The position numbers and the translations under genes are program-made. A model generated the notes under the pieces. It saw only the letters and a program-made list of their open reading frames with translations. It had not been told where the DNA came from and ran no database searches. Shown piece after piece: positions 12,820 through 22,258 of a stretch of DNA of 64,000 nt (position 1 is the first letter of the stretch; each line of letters opens with the position of its first letter). The stretch comes from Pseudomonas segetis. GTDB lineage: Bacteria; Pseudomonadota; Gammaproteobacteria; Pseudomonadales; Pseudomonadaceae. The stretch spans positions 1,077,104 to 1,141,103 of the forward strand of contig NZ_FZOG01000001.1 of assembly GCF_900188155.1 (NCBI RefSeq). Direction: 5' to 3'.

Positions 12820-13986
12820 TTAGGCCAGTTGCGTGCGCTTACCAGGGATCAGCATAAAAAGCACAATGACGATCAGCGGCAAAATGCTGATATTGACGGC
12901 ATTCCAGCCAATTGCGCTGATCAATGCACCAGAGGCAAATGAAGCGCTCGCTGCTACCGAACCGTTGCTCAACTCCATCAAACCTTGAGCATGACCCCGC
13001 TCAGCCGGTGTATGCCCCTGGGCGAGCAAAGTGGTTCCAGCGATCAACATCAGGTTCCAGCCCAGTCCAAGCAAGAACGAGCTGATCAAGAACTGGTTGC
13101 GGGCTATACCGCTCATGGCAATAGACGCACTGACTAACAACACGCCGCTGCCGATCACGGCAACGCGCCGACTACCCAGCGTATCGACCAAACGCCCGGC
13201 GACAAATGCTGGCAGAAACATACCAAGCATGTGCCATTGCATAACCCGTGCACTGGTTTCCAGGGACAGACCGCAGTCGCGCATTGCCAGTGGTGTGGCG
13301 TTCATGACCAGAATCATCAGGCCGTGGCCAATGGCAGTCGTGGCGATAGCGGCACGCACCACCGGACGACCCAACAGCTCACGCATGACTGCCCAGCCGC
13401 CGGTGCTTGCAGTCGGTATGGCGCCTTGTGGCAATTGGCTGAGTACGCCAGCAGCAACCAGGGCCAAGGCGGCCATCATCAGATAGGCACCGGTAAAAGG
13501 TGTGTCCAATGCATTTTTCGACCAAAGCGCCAGGCTGGGCGCAATCAACGCGGCTATCACGCCACCACCGATCACATAGGCGCTGGCGCGTCCTCTGGCT
13601 GACTCGGGTACTGCTTCTAGTGCGGCAAAGCGGTAATACATTGCCGAAGCCTGGTAGGCACCAATAGGCAGGGCTCCCAGGCACAGAATGCTGAAGTCTC
13701 CCAGCCACACGCCCCATGCGCTGATCAAGCCGCCGAGCACGCCACTACCAGCACCCAACAGTAAGCCTGCGCGCCTACCATGACGTTGCATGTACAACGA
13801 CAGTGGCTGAACCGCCAACAGGTTACCCAGCACCAGTAGCGCCAGTGGCAGGGTGGCGAGAATGTTCAATGGCGCGAGCTGTAGGCCGATCAAGGCGGTC
13901 AAGGTGATGCCAATCATGGAGCAGCACCAATACAGGGCCTGGCAAATGAATAACCGGCCAATCGTTGCTTGAGTGATCAATGCCAT
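12820..13986 (-). CDS. MFS transporter
   Basis: A 388-residue inner-membrane protein with about 12 hydrophobic segments. The start at ATG 13986 lies one base beyond the stop of the upstream DUF1272 gene and has a GGAGGA ribosome site, so translation is probably coupled. An upstream in-frame extension to 14196 overlaps that gene and is rejected. MFS marks include the loop MQRHGRRAGLL between helices 2 and 3 and the repeated RLVDTLGSRRVAV in the second half. Substrate unknown; a drug or metabolite exporter under the neighbouring GlxA-type regulator is a guess. Confidence 0.85.
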   Translation of the reverse strand: MALITQATIGRLFICQALYWCCSMIGITLTALIGLQLAPLNILATLPLALLVLGNLLAVQPLSLYMQRHGRRAGLLLGAGSGVLGGLISAWGVWLGDFSILCLGALPIGAYQASAMYYRFAALEAVPESARGRASAYVIGGGVIAALIAPSLALWSKNALDTPFTGAYLMMAALALVAAGVLSQLPQGAIPTASTGGWAVMRELLGRPVVRAAIATTAIGHGLMILVMNATPLAMRDCGLSLETSARVMQWHMLGMFLPAFVAGRLVDTLGSRRVAVIGSGVLLVSASIAMSGIARNQFLISSFLLGLGWNLMLIAGTTLLAQGHTPAERGHAQGLMELSNGSVAASASFASGALISAIGWNAVNISILPLIVIVLFMLIPGKRTQLA

Positions 13987-13987
13987 A

Positions 13988-14233
13988 TCAGTGATCCTCC
14001 TGGGCTGGCCTTGTGTTTGGACGCTCGGGTTCAGGGGGCGATTGCGGCTGCGTTTCAAGCGCCCGGCGCGGGCGTGGCACCAGTTCACCCGAGCAGTTGG
14101 GGCATTTAAGTTGTAAACGCTCAGTGGCACAGTTTTGACAGAATGTGCATTCGTAGGAACAGATAAATGCACTATCGCTGTCCCCGGGCAAATCACGGTT
14201 ACAGCATTCGCAGTCTGGGCGTAATTCGAGCAT
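13988..14233 (-). CDS. DUF1272 zinc-ribbon-like protein
   Basis: This 81-residue protein matches DUF1272 almost end to end: MLELRPDCECCNRDLP, then SYECTFCQNCA and CPNCSGELVPRPRR. Nine cysteines arranged mostly as CxxC pairs suggest two zinc-binding sites, a rubredoxin- or RING-like fold. The last 20 residues are a Pro/Gln-rich tail. No function is established for the family. It lies between a GlxA-type regulator and an MFS transporter on the same strand, one base before the transporter start, suggesting one transcript. Confidence 0.88.
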   Translation of the reverse strand: MLELRPDCECCNRDLPGDSDSAFICSYECTFCQNCATERLQLKCPNCSGELVPRPRRALETQPQSPPEPERPNTRPAQEDH

Positions 14234-14318
14234 GAAAAGTCCTTACCTCAGGGTTGTGAAGTATCAGTGGTGGATCAGCAAGGGATTGGTCGGACACTGA
14301 GTGTCCAAGACAAGCTAG

Positions 14319-15314
14319 TCAGGTAAAGCGCTGCGCATATTCCTGCGGGCTTACTGACAAATGCTTCTGGAAAGTACGGCGCAGGTTTTCCGGGTGACCA
14401 AATCCGGTGAGCCTGGACACGGTACTGATTGAGGCCTGTGCGTCCTGCAGTAAATTGCGGGCGGCTTCCAGGCGGACCTTCTCGACGTATTTGCCGGGGC
14501 CAACGCCAAGTTCCTGGATAAACACCCGTGACAGGGTTCGTGGCGTCATGCAGGCTTGCGCGGCCAAAACCTCAAGGCTCAAGTCTTCACCGATTCGGGT
14601 TGGAATCCAATCAAGCAGCGCCGCCAAGCGCGGTGTCCGGCTTGGCTCCGGGCTGAGCAGGGCGCTGAATTGTGCTTGACCACCAGGGCGGCGCAGAAAC
14701 ATCACCAGGCGACGGGCAACGGCCAAGGCGATTACCCGGCCCAAATCCGCTTCGATCAAGGCCAGCGCAAGGTCTATTCCCGCCGTCACGCCCGCCGAGG
14801 TGAACAGATGGGCATTGCCTTGTGTGTCATGGGCGTCATAGGTATGCAACTGGTCAGCGAGCACTTCGATATTCGGATGATCACGACGCAAGGTCTCCAC
14901 GTCTGCCCAGTGGGTAGTGGCGCGACGGCCATCAAGCAGGCCGCTGGCAGCCAGGATCAACGCGCCGGAGCAAACTGAGCCGAGCCTACGGATCTGTGGT
15001 TCGGCCGAGCGCAACCAGTCCAGTAACCGCTGGTTGCACACTTGCTGGTGCTCGCCAATGCCACCAGGAATCAGCAGTGTGTCGATTTCACTGGCCTGGA
15101 TTTCATCCAGTGCCTGCGCGGCAATAACCTCGATACCGGCGGATGTGCGGATTGGACCTGCCTGCTCAGCCAGCAGCAGGGTTCGGTAATAGGCAGGCAA
15201 ACCCTGGCGCTGGCGTTCGACGTTGGCAGAGGCAAAGACCTGCAATGGGCCTATTGCATCAAGGCTCATGAAGTCGGGATAAATCAGGCAGGCAATTGTT
15301 TTAAGCGCATCCAT
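14319..15314 (-). CDS. GlxA family transcriptional regulator (DJ-1/PfpI + AraC HTH)
   Basis: A 331-residue protein. Residues about 1-200 form a DJ-1/PfpI-like domain (IACLIYPDFMSLDAIGPLQVF, LLIPGG, SVCSGALILAASGLLDGRRATTHW), used in this family as a non-catalytic ligand-sensing domain. Residues about 225-331 hold two helix-turn-helix units of the AraC type (LEVLAAQACMTPRTLSRVF and ISTVSRLTGFGHPENLRRTF). It is a cytoplasmic DNA-binding activator. The next genes downstream on the same strand are DUF1272 and the MFS transporter, plausible targets. The inducer is unknown. Confidence 0.9.
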   Translation of the reverse strand: MDALKTIACLIYPDFMSLDAIGPLQVFASANVERQRQGLPAYYRTLLLAEQAGPIRTSAGIEVIAAQALDEIQASEIDTLLIPGGIGEHQQVCNQRLLDWLRSAEPQIRRLGSVCSGALILAASGLLDGRRATTHWADVETLRRDHPNIEVLADQLHTYDAHDTQGNAHLFTSAGVTAGIDLALALIEADLGRVIALAVARRLVMFLRRPGGQAQFSALLSPEPSRTPRLAALLDWIPTRIGEDLSLEVLAAQACMTPRTLSRVFIQELGVGPGKYVEKVRLEAARNLLQDAQASISTVSRLTGFGHPENLRRTFQKHLSVSPQEYAQRFT

Positions 15315-15464
15315 GGGGCGTTCCGATCAAGATTGACTCGATGAGCGATGGATACAGTGTGCGCTCAAGGGTTGTATGGCAACAAGGACAGTAATCCCAC
15401 AGATATTGCCAAATATCTTGATGTAGAACAGGTCTTCCCGGCAGAAGCAGGCAAACATTCAGGC

Positions 15465-15501
15465 ACCGCTGCGCTCAAGGATTGCTGAGCGGCGCAGCGG
15501 T
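15465..15501 (-). terminator. terminator-like inverted repeat downstream of the 89-residue ORF
   Basis: Perfect 10-bp arms (ACCGCTGCGC at 15465-15474 and GCGCAGCGGT at 15492-15501) with a 17-base loop lie just past the end of the minus-strand gene. No U-run follows, so the terminator call is tentative. Confidence 0.4.
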
Positions 15502-15523
15502 AGCCTGATAAGCAGGCGGAAAA

Positions 15524-15793
15524 TTAAGCCGGCATGCTCCAAGGTGCGAGGTTGAAACCTTTGCGGCTCAACTCTTCACGAGATTCTGTAAGCACCTTGG
15601 CCAGTAGCTCAGGGTTGCTGTATGTGCTGCTCGACAGCTTGGTACGGCCCAGGAGGCGCGTGCTGGTGTGGTCGAGGACAGTCAGTGTCAGCTCGTCGGA
15701 GCCGTTTTGTGGCGACCAGGCCACACAGTGGAACGGTTGGAAGGCGCGGTCGACAATCAGTAGTGCTTCGTTGCAACGCAATTGTGCGTCCAT
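15524..15793 (-). CDS. conserved small hypothetical protein
   Basis: This 89-residue protein is not assigned to a named family. It has no signal peptide or membrane segment. It begins MDAQLRCNEALLIVDRAFQPFHCVAW and shows alternating hydrophobic patterns compatible with a small alpha/beta fold, ending in a Trp/Pro tail (LAPWSMPA). Codon use matches neighbouring real genes, and it is followed by an inverted repeat resembling a terminator. It stands alone between the GlxA-type regulator and the patatin-like gene, both on the same strand but well separated. Function unknown. Confidence 0.65.
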   Translation of the reverse strand: MDAQLRCNEALLIVDRAFQPFHCVAWSPQNGSDELTLTVLDHTSTRLLGRTKLSSSTYSNPELLAKVLTESREELSRKGFNLAPWSMPA

Positions 15794-16046
15794 TGGGTCA
15801 GTGACTCCTAGTTAGTCCCAAAAATGTGAAAGCCAGCAAGAGCGCGTCTTTACTGACTCTTCACAGTGTTGATGACCGGTGTTGACCCGGAAGTCACATA
15901 TCAGTTCGAAAAAAGATGGATTTTTGCATTAAAAATGTGTTTGCACTGATCGGCGGCAATAAAACGCGAGATTTTTTGTTTTTTATTGCCCAATCAAGTG
16001 GGCTTGATTCAGGGTTAATCAAAGGCTTATCAGACGATCTTGAGAC

Positions 16047-17126
16047 TCATAGTGGGATCAACCCGTGGCCTAGCCGGCCGGTTTCTGTCAATTCAAGGAA
16101 CTCATCGCCCAGGCGCTGGCTTTCCTGCATGGCGACGCGCCAGTAACGTTCACGACTGGCATCGTCCCCCAGGAAACGGGTGAAGTCTTTACGGTCCGGC
16201 AGTTTGCCGTAGGGCAGGTTGGCCAAGTACTCATTGGAGGGGGCCAGCAACACCACATTCTTCAGCCGTTCGCTATTGCCGCGACGCCAGGGCATGGTCT
16301 TGTCGAACCAGCCCGGGATGACCTTGTCGGTGAAGTGCGGATACAAGACGATATCGTCGCCGTTGTACGGCAGGTCCAGGTGGTAATCAAGCAAGCCACC
16401 ATCGCGATAAGTACCATCACCTGCTCCTGGAATATTGCGCACGCCTTCCATCACCATTGGGATAGAGCCCGAGGCCAATAGCGCGTGGCGCAGGTTGCCG
16501 GCATCAAGGGTCAAGTAACGCGAAGGGAAGTCGGTGAGCGGATGGAGGGGCGGGGCAAGCCTGGCGTCATGCAGAATGACTCGCTCAAAGTGGCGTGCCA
16601 GGCGTGAGCGTGCCAGCATGTTGTTGCCGATTACCGAGGACAGCCCCAGTCCGAGCATGCCGCGGTGATCGTGGGCGAGCAGGCCGTGGCTTTTAACCAC
16701 GACAATGTTGAGCCGGTAATGCGGGTTGTTCAGAACAGCTGTGTCCTGGCCTTCAAGCAATTCATCAAGCATGACCCGGCAGCTGTGGGAGATCTCTGCC
16801 ATGGTCACGCCTTTGGCAAAGCGTTGCGAGGTGTACAGCTCGCCCAGGCGGCGTATACCTTGCGCAGCATCCGGCAGGCAGGCACTGGCAAAGCGCCAGG
16901 AGCCGATGGAGGCACCGATCAGCGAGCGCTCGCGGGGTGCTTTCGGCAACCACTCCCCGAAGAGGGCGAGATCGAGTCCTTGAATCCCCAGCGCCTTGGG
17001 GCCGCCTGCTGCGCCTGGCAAAATACTGATATCAGCAGGTTGCAAGCCGCGTTCTTGAATACGCGCCATGGCCTGTGACCCTGCTTTGATTGTCAGGGCA
17101 GGGGTTTTGATAATAATCGCGCTCAT
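16047..17126 (-). CDS. patatin-like phospholipase family protein
   Basis: The start at ATG 17126 (359 residues) follows a GGAGAC ribosome site; an earlier ATG at 17141 has none. It carries the patatin catalytic set: a glycine-rich oxyanion segment PGAAGGPKALGI (about 37-48), the nucleophile elbow GASIGSW with Ser73, and the catalytic aspartate in YRDGGLLDYH. This predicts a Ser-Asp dyad lipid acyl hydrolase. There is no signal peptide or beta-barrel domain, so it is not an exported ExoU- or PlpD-type protein as seen here. Substrate unknown. It is divergent from the bqsPQRS operon. Confidence 0.87.
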   Translation of the reverse strand: MSAIIIKTPALTIKAGSQAMARIQERGLQPADISILPGAAGGPKALGIQGLDLALFGEWLPKAPRERSLIGASIGSWRFASACLPDAAQGIRRLGELYTSQRFAKGVTMAEISHSCRVMLDELLEGQDTAVLNNPHYRLNIVVVKSHGLLAHDHRGMLGLGLSSVIGNNMLARSRLARHFERVILHDARLAPPLHPLTDFPSRYLTLDAGNLRHALLASGSIPMVMEGVRNIPGAGDGTYRDGGLLDYHLDLPYNGDDIVLYPHFTDKVIPGWFDKTMPWRRGNSERLKNVVLLAPSNEYLANLPYGKLPDRKDFTRFLGDDASRERYWRVAMQESQRLGDEFLELTETGRLGHGLIPL

Positions 17127-17254
17127 GTTGGTCTCCATCACCCAAGGCAGCGATTATAGAGGGTATGGCACGCAGGCCAAGTGACTTCAGCAGGTGAATG
17201 ACAGGCTCTAACTTAGGCCTTTTCCTACCTTTGTTGTCGGCTTGTGTAGGCTAA

Positions 17255-17270
17255 TTCAGGTTGGTTTAAG
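17255..17270 (+). promoter_or_regulatory. candidate BqsR box upstream of bqsP
   Basis: The sequence TTCAG-N6-TTAAG matches, with one mismatch, the direct-repeat consensus TTAAG-N6-TTAAG reported for BqsR of P. aeruginosa. It lies 53 bp upstream of the first gene of the operon that encodes BqsR, consistent with autoregulation. Confidence 0.55.
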
Positions 17271-17322
17271 TCAAGCTGCGTAAGCTGCACAGCATCGACA
17301 GTAACCTTATGGGAGACCGACC

Positions 17323-17631
17323 ATGAAACGCCTTGCCACTGTTAGCATGATCGCCGTGCTCGGGCTTTGTACTGGCATCGCCAACGCCCGTGACCTGGGT
17401 CCGGATGAAGCGCTTAAATTGCGGGACGCGGGAACCATCAAGGACTTCCAGGCACTCAACCAGAGCGTGTTGAAGCTGCATCCCGGTGGCCGCATCAGCG
17501 AAACTGAACTTGAGCACGAATACGGCAAATACGTCTATCAGCTTGAGGTCATGGACAAAGACGGCATCAAATGGGATGTCGAGCTCGATGCGACTACTGG
17601 CAAAGTGCTAAAAAACCATCAGGACGATTAA
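17323..17631 (+). CDS. bqsP: PepSY-domain periplasmic protein (BqsP-like)
   Basis: A 102-residue protein with a signal peptide ending at about NA-RDL (residue 23), so the mature product is periplasmic. The rest is a PepSY-like domain: HPGGRISETELEHEYGKYVYQLEVMD followed by DVELDATTGKVLKN, the pattern seen in small metal- or redox-associated sensor partners. It is the first gene of a run of same-strand genes leading into a response regulator and sensor kinase, the arrangement of bqsPQRS in P. aeruginosa. It is paralogous to the next gene. A GGGAG ribosome site precedes the ATG. The symbol is assigned by synteny. Confidence 0.75.
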   Translation: MKRLATVSMIAVLGLCTGIANARDLGPDEALKLRDAGTIKDFQALNQSVLKLHPGGRISETELEHEYGKYVYQLEVMDKDGIKWDVELDATTGKVLKNHQDD

Positions 17632-17695
17632 ATACACTTCGGGCCTGCGTCCGCTCGGACGGCCGTCGGCGTGACCTTTAATTCAGAGGTTTTTA

Positions 17696-18010
17696 ATGAA
17701 AGTCCTGGCTAGAACCTTTCTGTTGGCAGGGTTGCTTGCTTTGGCCCTGTCGCAGGGTGCATATGCGCGTGACCTCGATCAGGATGAAGCCTTGCGTCTG
17801 CGCCGTGAAGGCGTGATACAGCCACTCGAGCAATTGATGCGGCCGGCCATGGAGCGTTATCCGCAAGCGACCTTGCTGGAAGCCGAGCTTGAGGAAGAGG
17901 ATGATGTACTAGTCTATGAAATCGAGCTCCTGACCCAGCAAGGCCAGGTGCGAGAATTGGAACTGGATGCCCGGGATGGGCGAATCCTGAAGGATGAGGA
18001 AGACGACTGA
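17696..18010 (+). CDS. bqsQ: PepSY-domain periplasmic protein (BqsQ-like)
   Basis: A 104-residue paralogue of the preceding gene. A signal peptide runs to about residue 24 (SQGAYA-RDL), and the same RDLxxDEALxLR start of the mature protein is shared by both copies. It is more acidic than its neighbour (LEAELEEEDDVLVYEIELL, tail KDEEDD), which could favour cation binding; that is inference. The stop codon is immediately followed by the ATG of the response regulator, so the two are probably translationally coupled. Operon position matches bqsQ of P. aeruginosa. Confidence 0.75.
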   Translation: MKVLARTFLLAGLLALALSQGAYARDLDQDEALRLRREGVIQPLEQLMRPAMERYPQATLLEAELEEEDDVLVYEIELLTQQGQVRELELDARDGRILKDEEDD

Positions 18011-18679
18011 ATGCGCTTGTTGCTGGTAGAAGATCATGTTCCATTGGCCGATGAATTGCTCGCCAGCCTGACTGCGCAAGGCTATGCCGTGGATTGGCTG
18101 GCCGATGGACGCGATGCGGTTTATCAAGGGGCGAGCGAGCCCTATGACTTGATAATTCTGGACTTGGGATTGCCCGGCCTGCCAGGCCTTGAGGTGTTGC
18201 AACAATGGCGCAGCGGCGCATTGGCAACGCCGGTATTGATACTGACCGCCCGCGATTCCTGGTCTGATCGCATTGCAGGCTTGAAAGCCGGTGCAGACGA
18301 CTACCTGAGTAAACCCTTTCACCCCGAAGAATTACAGCTGCGCATTCAGGCTTTGTTGCGACGCGCACGTGGCCTGGCCAACCAGCCACAGCTCGAGGCT
18401 GCTGGCCTGCAACTTGATGAAGGGCGGCAAAGTGTTGTCTGCCAGGGCACCGAGATTGATCTCACCGCTGCCGAGTTTCGCTTGTTGCGCTACTTCATGA
18501 TGCACCCGGGCAAAATCCTCTCTAAAAGCCACTTGGCCGATCATTTATATGACGGTGAAACCGAGCGCGATTCCAATGTGATCGAAGTGCATGTCAACCA
18601 TCTGCGCCGTAAGCTCGGCCGGGAAGTGATCGAAACCCGGCGTGGCCAAGGCTATCGATTCGGTAGTGCCAGCGCTTGA
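18011..18679 (+). CDS. bqsR: OmpR-family response regulator BqsR/CarR
   Basis: A 222-residue regulator with a receiver domain (1-115: acidic ED at 7-8, phosphoacceptor D51 in LDLGLPG, conserved K near 101 in SKPF) and an OmpR-type winged helix (about 125-218, with [17 protein letters not shown] and RRGQGYRF). In P. aeruginosa this protein and its kinase respond to Fe(II) and are also implicated in calcium-dependent regulation (CarRS). It directly abuts bqsQ and overlaps the sensor gene start. The TTAAG-like repeat upstream of bqsP is a likely binding site. Confidence 0.87.
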   Translation: MRLLLVEDHVPLADELLASLTAQGYAVDWLADGRDAVYQGASEPYDLIILDLGLPGLPGLEVLQQWRSGALATPVLILTARDSWSDRIAGLKAGADDYLSKPFHPEELQLRIQALLRRARGLANQPQLEAAGLQLDEGRQSVVCQGTEIDLTAAEFRLLRYFMMHPGKILSKSHLADHLYDGETERDSNVIEVHVNHLRRKLGREVIETRRGQGYRFGSASA

Positions 18680-20010
18680 AGTCCATTCAGCGGCGTCTAA
18701 GCTTGGGGCTTGTCGCGGTCCTGGTGGTTGTTGGCTTGTTGCTGGCGCAAGCCTTGTTGTGGGTGTTCGAGCACAGCCTGCGCGAGCAGATAGAAGTCAG
18801 GCTCAAAGACGAAGCCGAGTCGCTGATCGTTGCAATGGTGCGTGGCCCACAGGGTTTCCAACTGAGCGAGCAACGCCTGAGCGCGGCGTACAAGCGGCCC
18901 TATTCAGGGCTGTATTTCCGTATTGATTTTGCCGACACAACCTGGCGTTCCCGTTCCCTGTGGGACAGCGAGTTGCAGCCGGGCGACAAGCCGGGGTTGC
19001 AGGAAGGTTTGAGCCAAGGCCCCCAGGACCAGCAGTTGTTGACCTATCGAGGCGACTATCAACGCTTCGGCCAGAAACTGGTCATCTACGTGGCCGAGGA
19101 TTACACGCCCATTCTCAAAAGCGTCCGCAATGTCCAGGTCATAGGCCTTGGACTTGGGCTCGGCGCCTTGCTGCTGATCCTGATCCTGCAGCGCAGCATC
19201 GTTCGCCGGGCATTTGGGCCGCTGGAGAACACCCGCAAGCAGATTGCCCAATTGCAGCAAGGCCAGCTCAATGAATTGGACAGCCAGGTGCCGATTGAGC
19301 TGGAGCCGCTGGTCGAGCAAATCAACCATCTACTGGCGCATACCGAAGAAACGCTGCGCCGCTCACGCAATGCATTGGGCAACCTCGGTCACGCATTGAA
19401 AACACCGCTTGCGGTATTGGTGAACCTGTCATCGCGCAGCGAGCTTGAAGCCCATCCAGCGCTACGCAAGAAGCTCGAAGAAGCACTTGAGCAAATCGAG
19501 CAGCGGTTGAGCCGTGAGTTGAATAAAGCCCGGCTTGCTGGCGAGGCATTGCCCGGTGCCCATTTTGATTGTGCTGCCGAGCTGCCCGGACTGTTCAGCA
19601 CCCTGCAGATGATTCACAACCGCGGTTTACAGCTTGATTGGAATGCCCCGGCAGGATTGCGCCTGCCCTGGGATCGTGAAGACCTGCTCGAGCTGTTGGG
19701 TAACCTGCTGGATAACGCCTGTAAATGGGCTGATTCCAAGGTGCAGCTGCAGCTAAGCCAGGGCAGCGATGGCTATCGCCTGGTCATTGAGGATGACGGT
19801 CCAGGTATCAATGCCGAACGTCGCGAGGATGTACTCAACCGTGGAATTCGCCTTGATGAACAAGTCAGCGGCCATGGGTTAGGGCTGGGGATAGTGCGCG
19901 ATATCGTTGATGCCTGGGGGGGTGATATTTCCCTGGGGGAAAGCTCACTGGGCGGCTTGAGCGTGTGCATCCTGTTGCCGTCCCGGCGGTTGGCGATCAA
20001 GGCCAAGTAA
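18676..20010 (+). CDS. bqsS: sensor histidine kinase BqsS/CarS
   Basis: A 444-residue inner-membrane kinase. Transmembrane helix 1 (about 11-30) and helix 2 (about 156-174) flank a periplasmic domain of roughly 125 residues. An RExxE motif (R36-E37-Q38-I39-E40) sits just outside helix 1, the motif linked to Fe(II) sensing in BqsS. The catalytic half has the H-box [10 protein letters not shown] (His239), N-box NLLDNACKW and ATP-lid motifs DDGPGI and GHGLGLGI. The start is a TTG overlapping the bqsR stop, implying coupled translation. It is the last gene of the operon here; a 13-bp stem follows. Confidence 0.85.
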   Translation: MKSIQRRLSLGLVAVLVVVGLLLAQALLWVFEHSLREQIEVRLKDEAESLIVAMVRGPQGFQLSEQRLSAAYKRPYSGLYFRIDFADTTWRSRSLWDSELQPGDKPGLQEGLSQGPQDQQLLTYRGDYQRFGQKLVIYVAEDYTPILKSVRNVQVIGLGLGLGALLLILILQRSIVRRAFGPLENTRKQIAQLQQGQLNELDSQVPIELEPLVEQINHLLAHTEETLRRSRNALGNLGHALKTPLAVLVNLSSRSELEAHPALRKKLEEALEQIEQRLSRELNKARLAGEALPGAHFDCAAELPGLFSTLQMIHNRGLQLDWNAPAGLRLPWDREDLLELLGNLLDNACKWADSKVQLQLSQGSDGYRLVIEDDGPGINAERREDVLNRGIRLDEQVSGHGLGLGIVRDIVDAWGGDISLGESSLGGLSVCILLPSRRLAIKAK

Positions 20011-20040
20011 GAAACGCTGCGCCTGTTGATCTGCAGTGAT

Positions 20041-20069
20041 GCGGTTATCCGTAGTGTACGGATAACCGC
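20041..20069. terminator. long-stem hairpin between convergent bqsS and MCP genes
   Basis: A perfect 13-bp stem (GCGGTTATCCGTA / TACGGATAACCGC) with a three-base loop lies between the two convergent stops. There is no U-run, so it could be a Rho-blocking hairpin or a bidirectional terminator. Confidence 0.55.
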
Positions 20070-20080
20070 CCACATCCAGC

Positions 20081-22225
20081 CTAGACGCGGAATTGATCCA
20101 TCAGGCTTTGTTGCTGGTTGGCAAGGCGGTTGAGGTCCTGGCTGACCTGTGCGGATTCATCGGCCTGGCTGGTGATCGACTCGGTGACATCACGGATGGA
20201 AGCCACGTTGCGATTGATCTCCTCAGCCACCGAGCTTTGCTCTTCAGCGGCGCTGGCAATCTGCAGGTTCATATCGGTGATGATGCTGACTGCCTCACTG
20301 ATGCGCTGTAGGGCGGCAACGGCATGTTCGACCTGCTCGACGCTGCCCTGAGCCTGGCGGTGACTGCTGTTCATGGTGCTGACCACTTCACGGGTGCCGC
20401 TTTGAAGGCCTTCGATGACCTGGCGAATTTCCTCGACTGAATCCTGGGTGCGTTTGGCCAGGCTGCGCACTTCATCGGCAACCACGGCAAAGCCACGGCC
20501 TGCTTCACCGGCACGGGCCGCTTCAATCGCGGCATTGAGCGCCAACAGGTTGGTTTGTTCAGCGATAGAGCGAATCACTTCGAGTACCGAGCCGATCTGG
20601 TCACTGCTGGCAGCAAGCCCTTCGACTTCTTGCATGGCGACGCTCATCTCATTGGCGAGCAACTCAATGGATGAGGTGGTTTTGTCGATAACACCGAGTC
20701 CATCGCGGGTCGCGTGGTCGGCACTGCGCGCCGCCTCGGCGGCTTGTGCTGCGTTTTGCGCGACATCGTGGGCGGTTGCACTCATTTCCTGGAATGCCGT
20801 TGCCACCTGGTCGACTTCACGGAACTGCTGTTGCATCCCCGCGCTGGTCTGGCTGGCAATCGATGCCGACTGGTCAGCGGTCGCCCGAGCGTCTACGACG
20901 CTGCGCTTCACCTCGGCGATGATCGGCTGCAGCTTGTCGAGAAAACGGTTGAACCAGCTTGCAAGCTCGCCGAGTTCATCCTCTTTGGTGTAGGCCAGGC
21001 GTTTGGTCAGATCGCCTTCACCGCTGGCAATGTCCTTGAGCATGGTCGATACACCAATGATCGGACGTGTCACGCCGCGTGCGGTCAGCCACATCAGGAG
21101 CAAGCCGAGCACTGCCGCAACCAGACCAATGAGCAGAGCTACCGTGCTGTCTTGTGTGCTGCGTTCATCAAGCTGAGCTTGGAGTTTAAGGGCAGGGGCC
21201 AGCAAAACCTGTTCCGGTACCTGAATCATCACGCTCCAGGGTTTGGCTTCAGGGATCGGCTTGAATGGCTCGACCACACGCAGCATCTCGGCCTGGTGCA
21301 ACGCGGCTGATTTCCCGGCGCTGACCAGTGCCTGGATTTCGTTGCTTTGCTCGGGAAAGGCTTTGTCCAGCGACTTGCTGAGCATGCTGGCGTCCAGGCT
21401 GTGGCCTGCAATCAAGCCTGCCGGGCTGAATATGCTGACGTGTGCCTGGCCGTCGTAAAGCTCGCTGCTGGCCTGGGTGCTCAACTGTTGAAGGCTGTCG
21501 AGGCTGATGTCCAGGCCGACCACGCCTATTACTTTGCCCTCGACTTGTAGCGGAAATGCAATGCTGGTCATCAATACTTGCTTGCCTGCCACATCATCGA
21601 AGTAAGGCTCCAGCACGCATGCCTGGGCAGTGTCGCGCGGGCAGGTGTACCAGGCGTTATAAGGATCGCCGCTAGGGCCTGTCTCGGTTTTGTTGAGGTC
21701 TTCCTCTGGCAGGGTTTCCGACTCCAGTTGGCCAGGCGTGGACTGCGACCAGTACAAGGAAAACCGACCTTTTTCATTGCTACCCAACTCAGCCTGATCG
21801 GAGAACAACTCGTCTTTGCCGTCGAGGGCGTTGGGTTCGAATATCAGGTACAGGCCGAGAATCGCCGGGTTGGCTTCAAGGCTTGTACGTACCTGGCGGG
21901 TAAGGTCTTCACGCAGGTCAAAGGCATCAAGGAAGCGTTTCTCGGCTTGTTCGCGCAGGAACAAGATCTGCCGGGAAAACCCCTTGCCGTATTGATAGGA
22001 GTCCATGAAATAGCGCTGGATGCGGATTGCCTGCAGTTCCCCGCGCGATTTGAGACGTAGCTCGGCACTGTCTTTAAGCATCTCGCTGCTTGATGAGCTG
22101 ACCAGGTCGGCACTCTGTTTTGCTTGATAAAGTGATGCACCTACCAACAAGGTCACAATCGCAACCAGGCATAGACCTGCCAGCAAAGTGATTTTGAGTT
22201 GGATTGAGAGCCGGTTGAACATCAT
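20081..22225 (-). CDS. methyl-accepting chemotaxis protein (TlpQ-like)
   Basis: A 714-residue chemoreceptor. Transmembrane helix 1 (about 10-30) is followed by a periplasmic double-Cache-like sensor of about 330 residues, helix 2 (about 362-382), a HAMP domain with ARGVTRPI, and the signalling hairpin ending in the conserved tip region ([43 protein letters not shown]). The position next to BqsRS matches PA2654 (TlpQ), a receptor for histamine and polyamines, but ligand identity is only inferred. An AAGGGA ribosome site precedes two adjacent ATGs. A FliA-type promoter lies 34 bp upstream, placing it in the flagellar/chemotaxis regulon. Confidence 0.9.
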   Translation of the reverse strand: MMFNRLSIQLKITLLAGLCLVAIVTLLVGASLYQAKQSADLVSSSSSEMLKDSAELRLKSRGELQAIRIQRYFMDSYQYGKGFSRQILFLREQAEKRFLDAFDLREDLTRQVRTSLEANPAILGLYLIFEPNALDGKDELFSDQAELGSNEKGRFSLYWSQSTPGQLESETLPEEDLNKTETGPSGDPYNAWYTCPRDTAQACVLEPYFDDVAGKQVLMTSIAFPLQVEGKVIGVVGLDISLDSLQQLSTQASSELYDGQAHVSIFSPAGLIAGHSLDASMLSKSLDKAFPEQSNEIQALVSAGKSAALHQAEMLRVVEPFKPIPEAKPWSVMIQVPEQVLLAPALKLQAQLDERSTQDSTVALLIGLVAAVLGLLLMWLTARGVTRPIIGVSTMLKDIASGEGDLTKRLAYTKEDELGELASWFNRFLDKLQPIIAEVKRSVVDARATADQSASIASQTSAGMQQQFREVDQVATAFQEMSATAHDVAQNAAQAAEAARSADHATRDGLGVIDKTTSSIELLANEMSVAMQEVEGLAASSDQIGSVLEVIRSIAEQTNLLALNAAIEAARAGEAGRGFAVVADEVRSLAKRTQDSVEEIRQVIEGLQSGTREVVSTMNSSHRQAQGSVEQVEHAVAALQRISEAVSIITDMNLQIASAAEEQSSVAEEINRNVASIRDVTESITSQADESAQVSQDLNRLANQQQSLMDQFRV

Positions 22226-22258
22226 GCAGTGTCCCTTGTGAAAACCTTTGATACCGGA

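Noticed and set aside
17682-17697. Second BqsR-like repeat (TTCAG-N6-TTAAT) overlapping the bqsQ start
   Set aside because: Two mismatches, and it overlaps the ribosome-binding site and start codon; likely chance.
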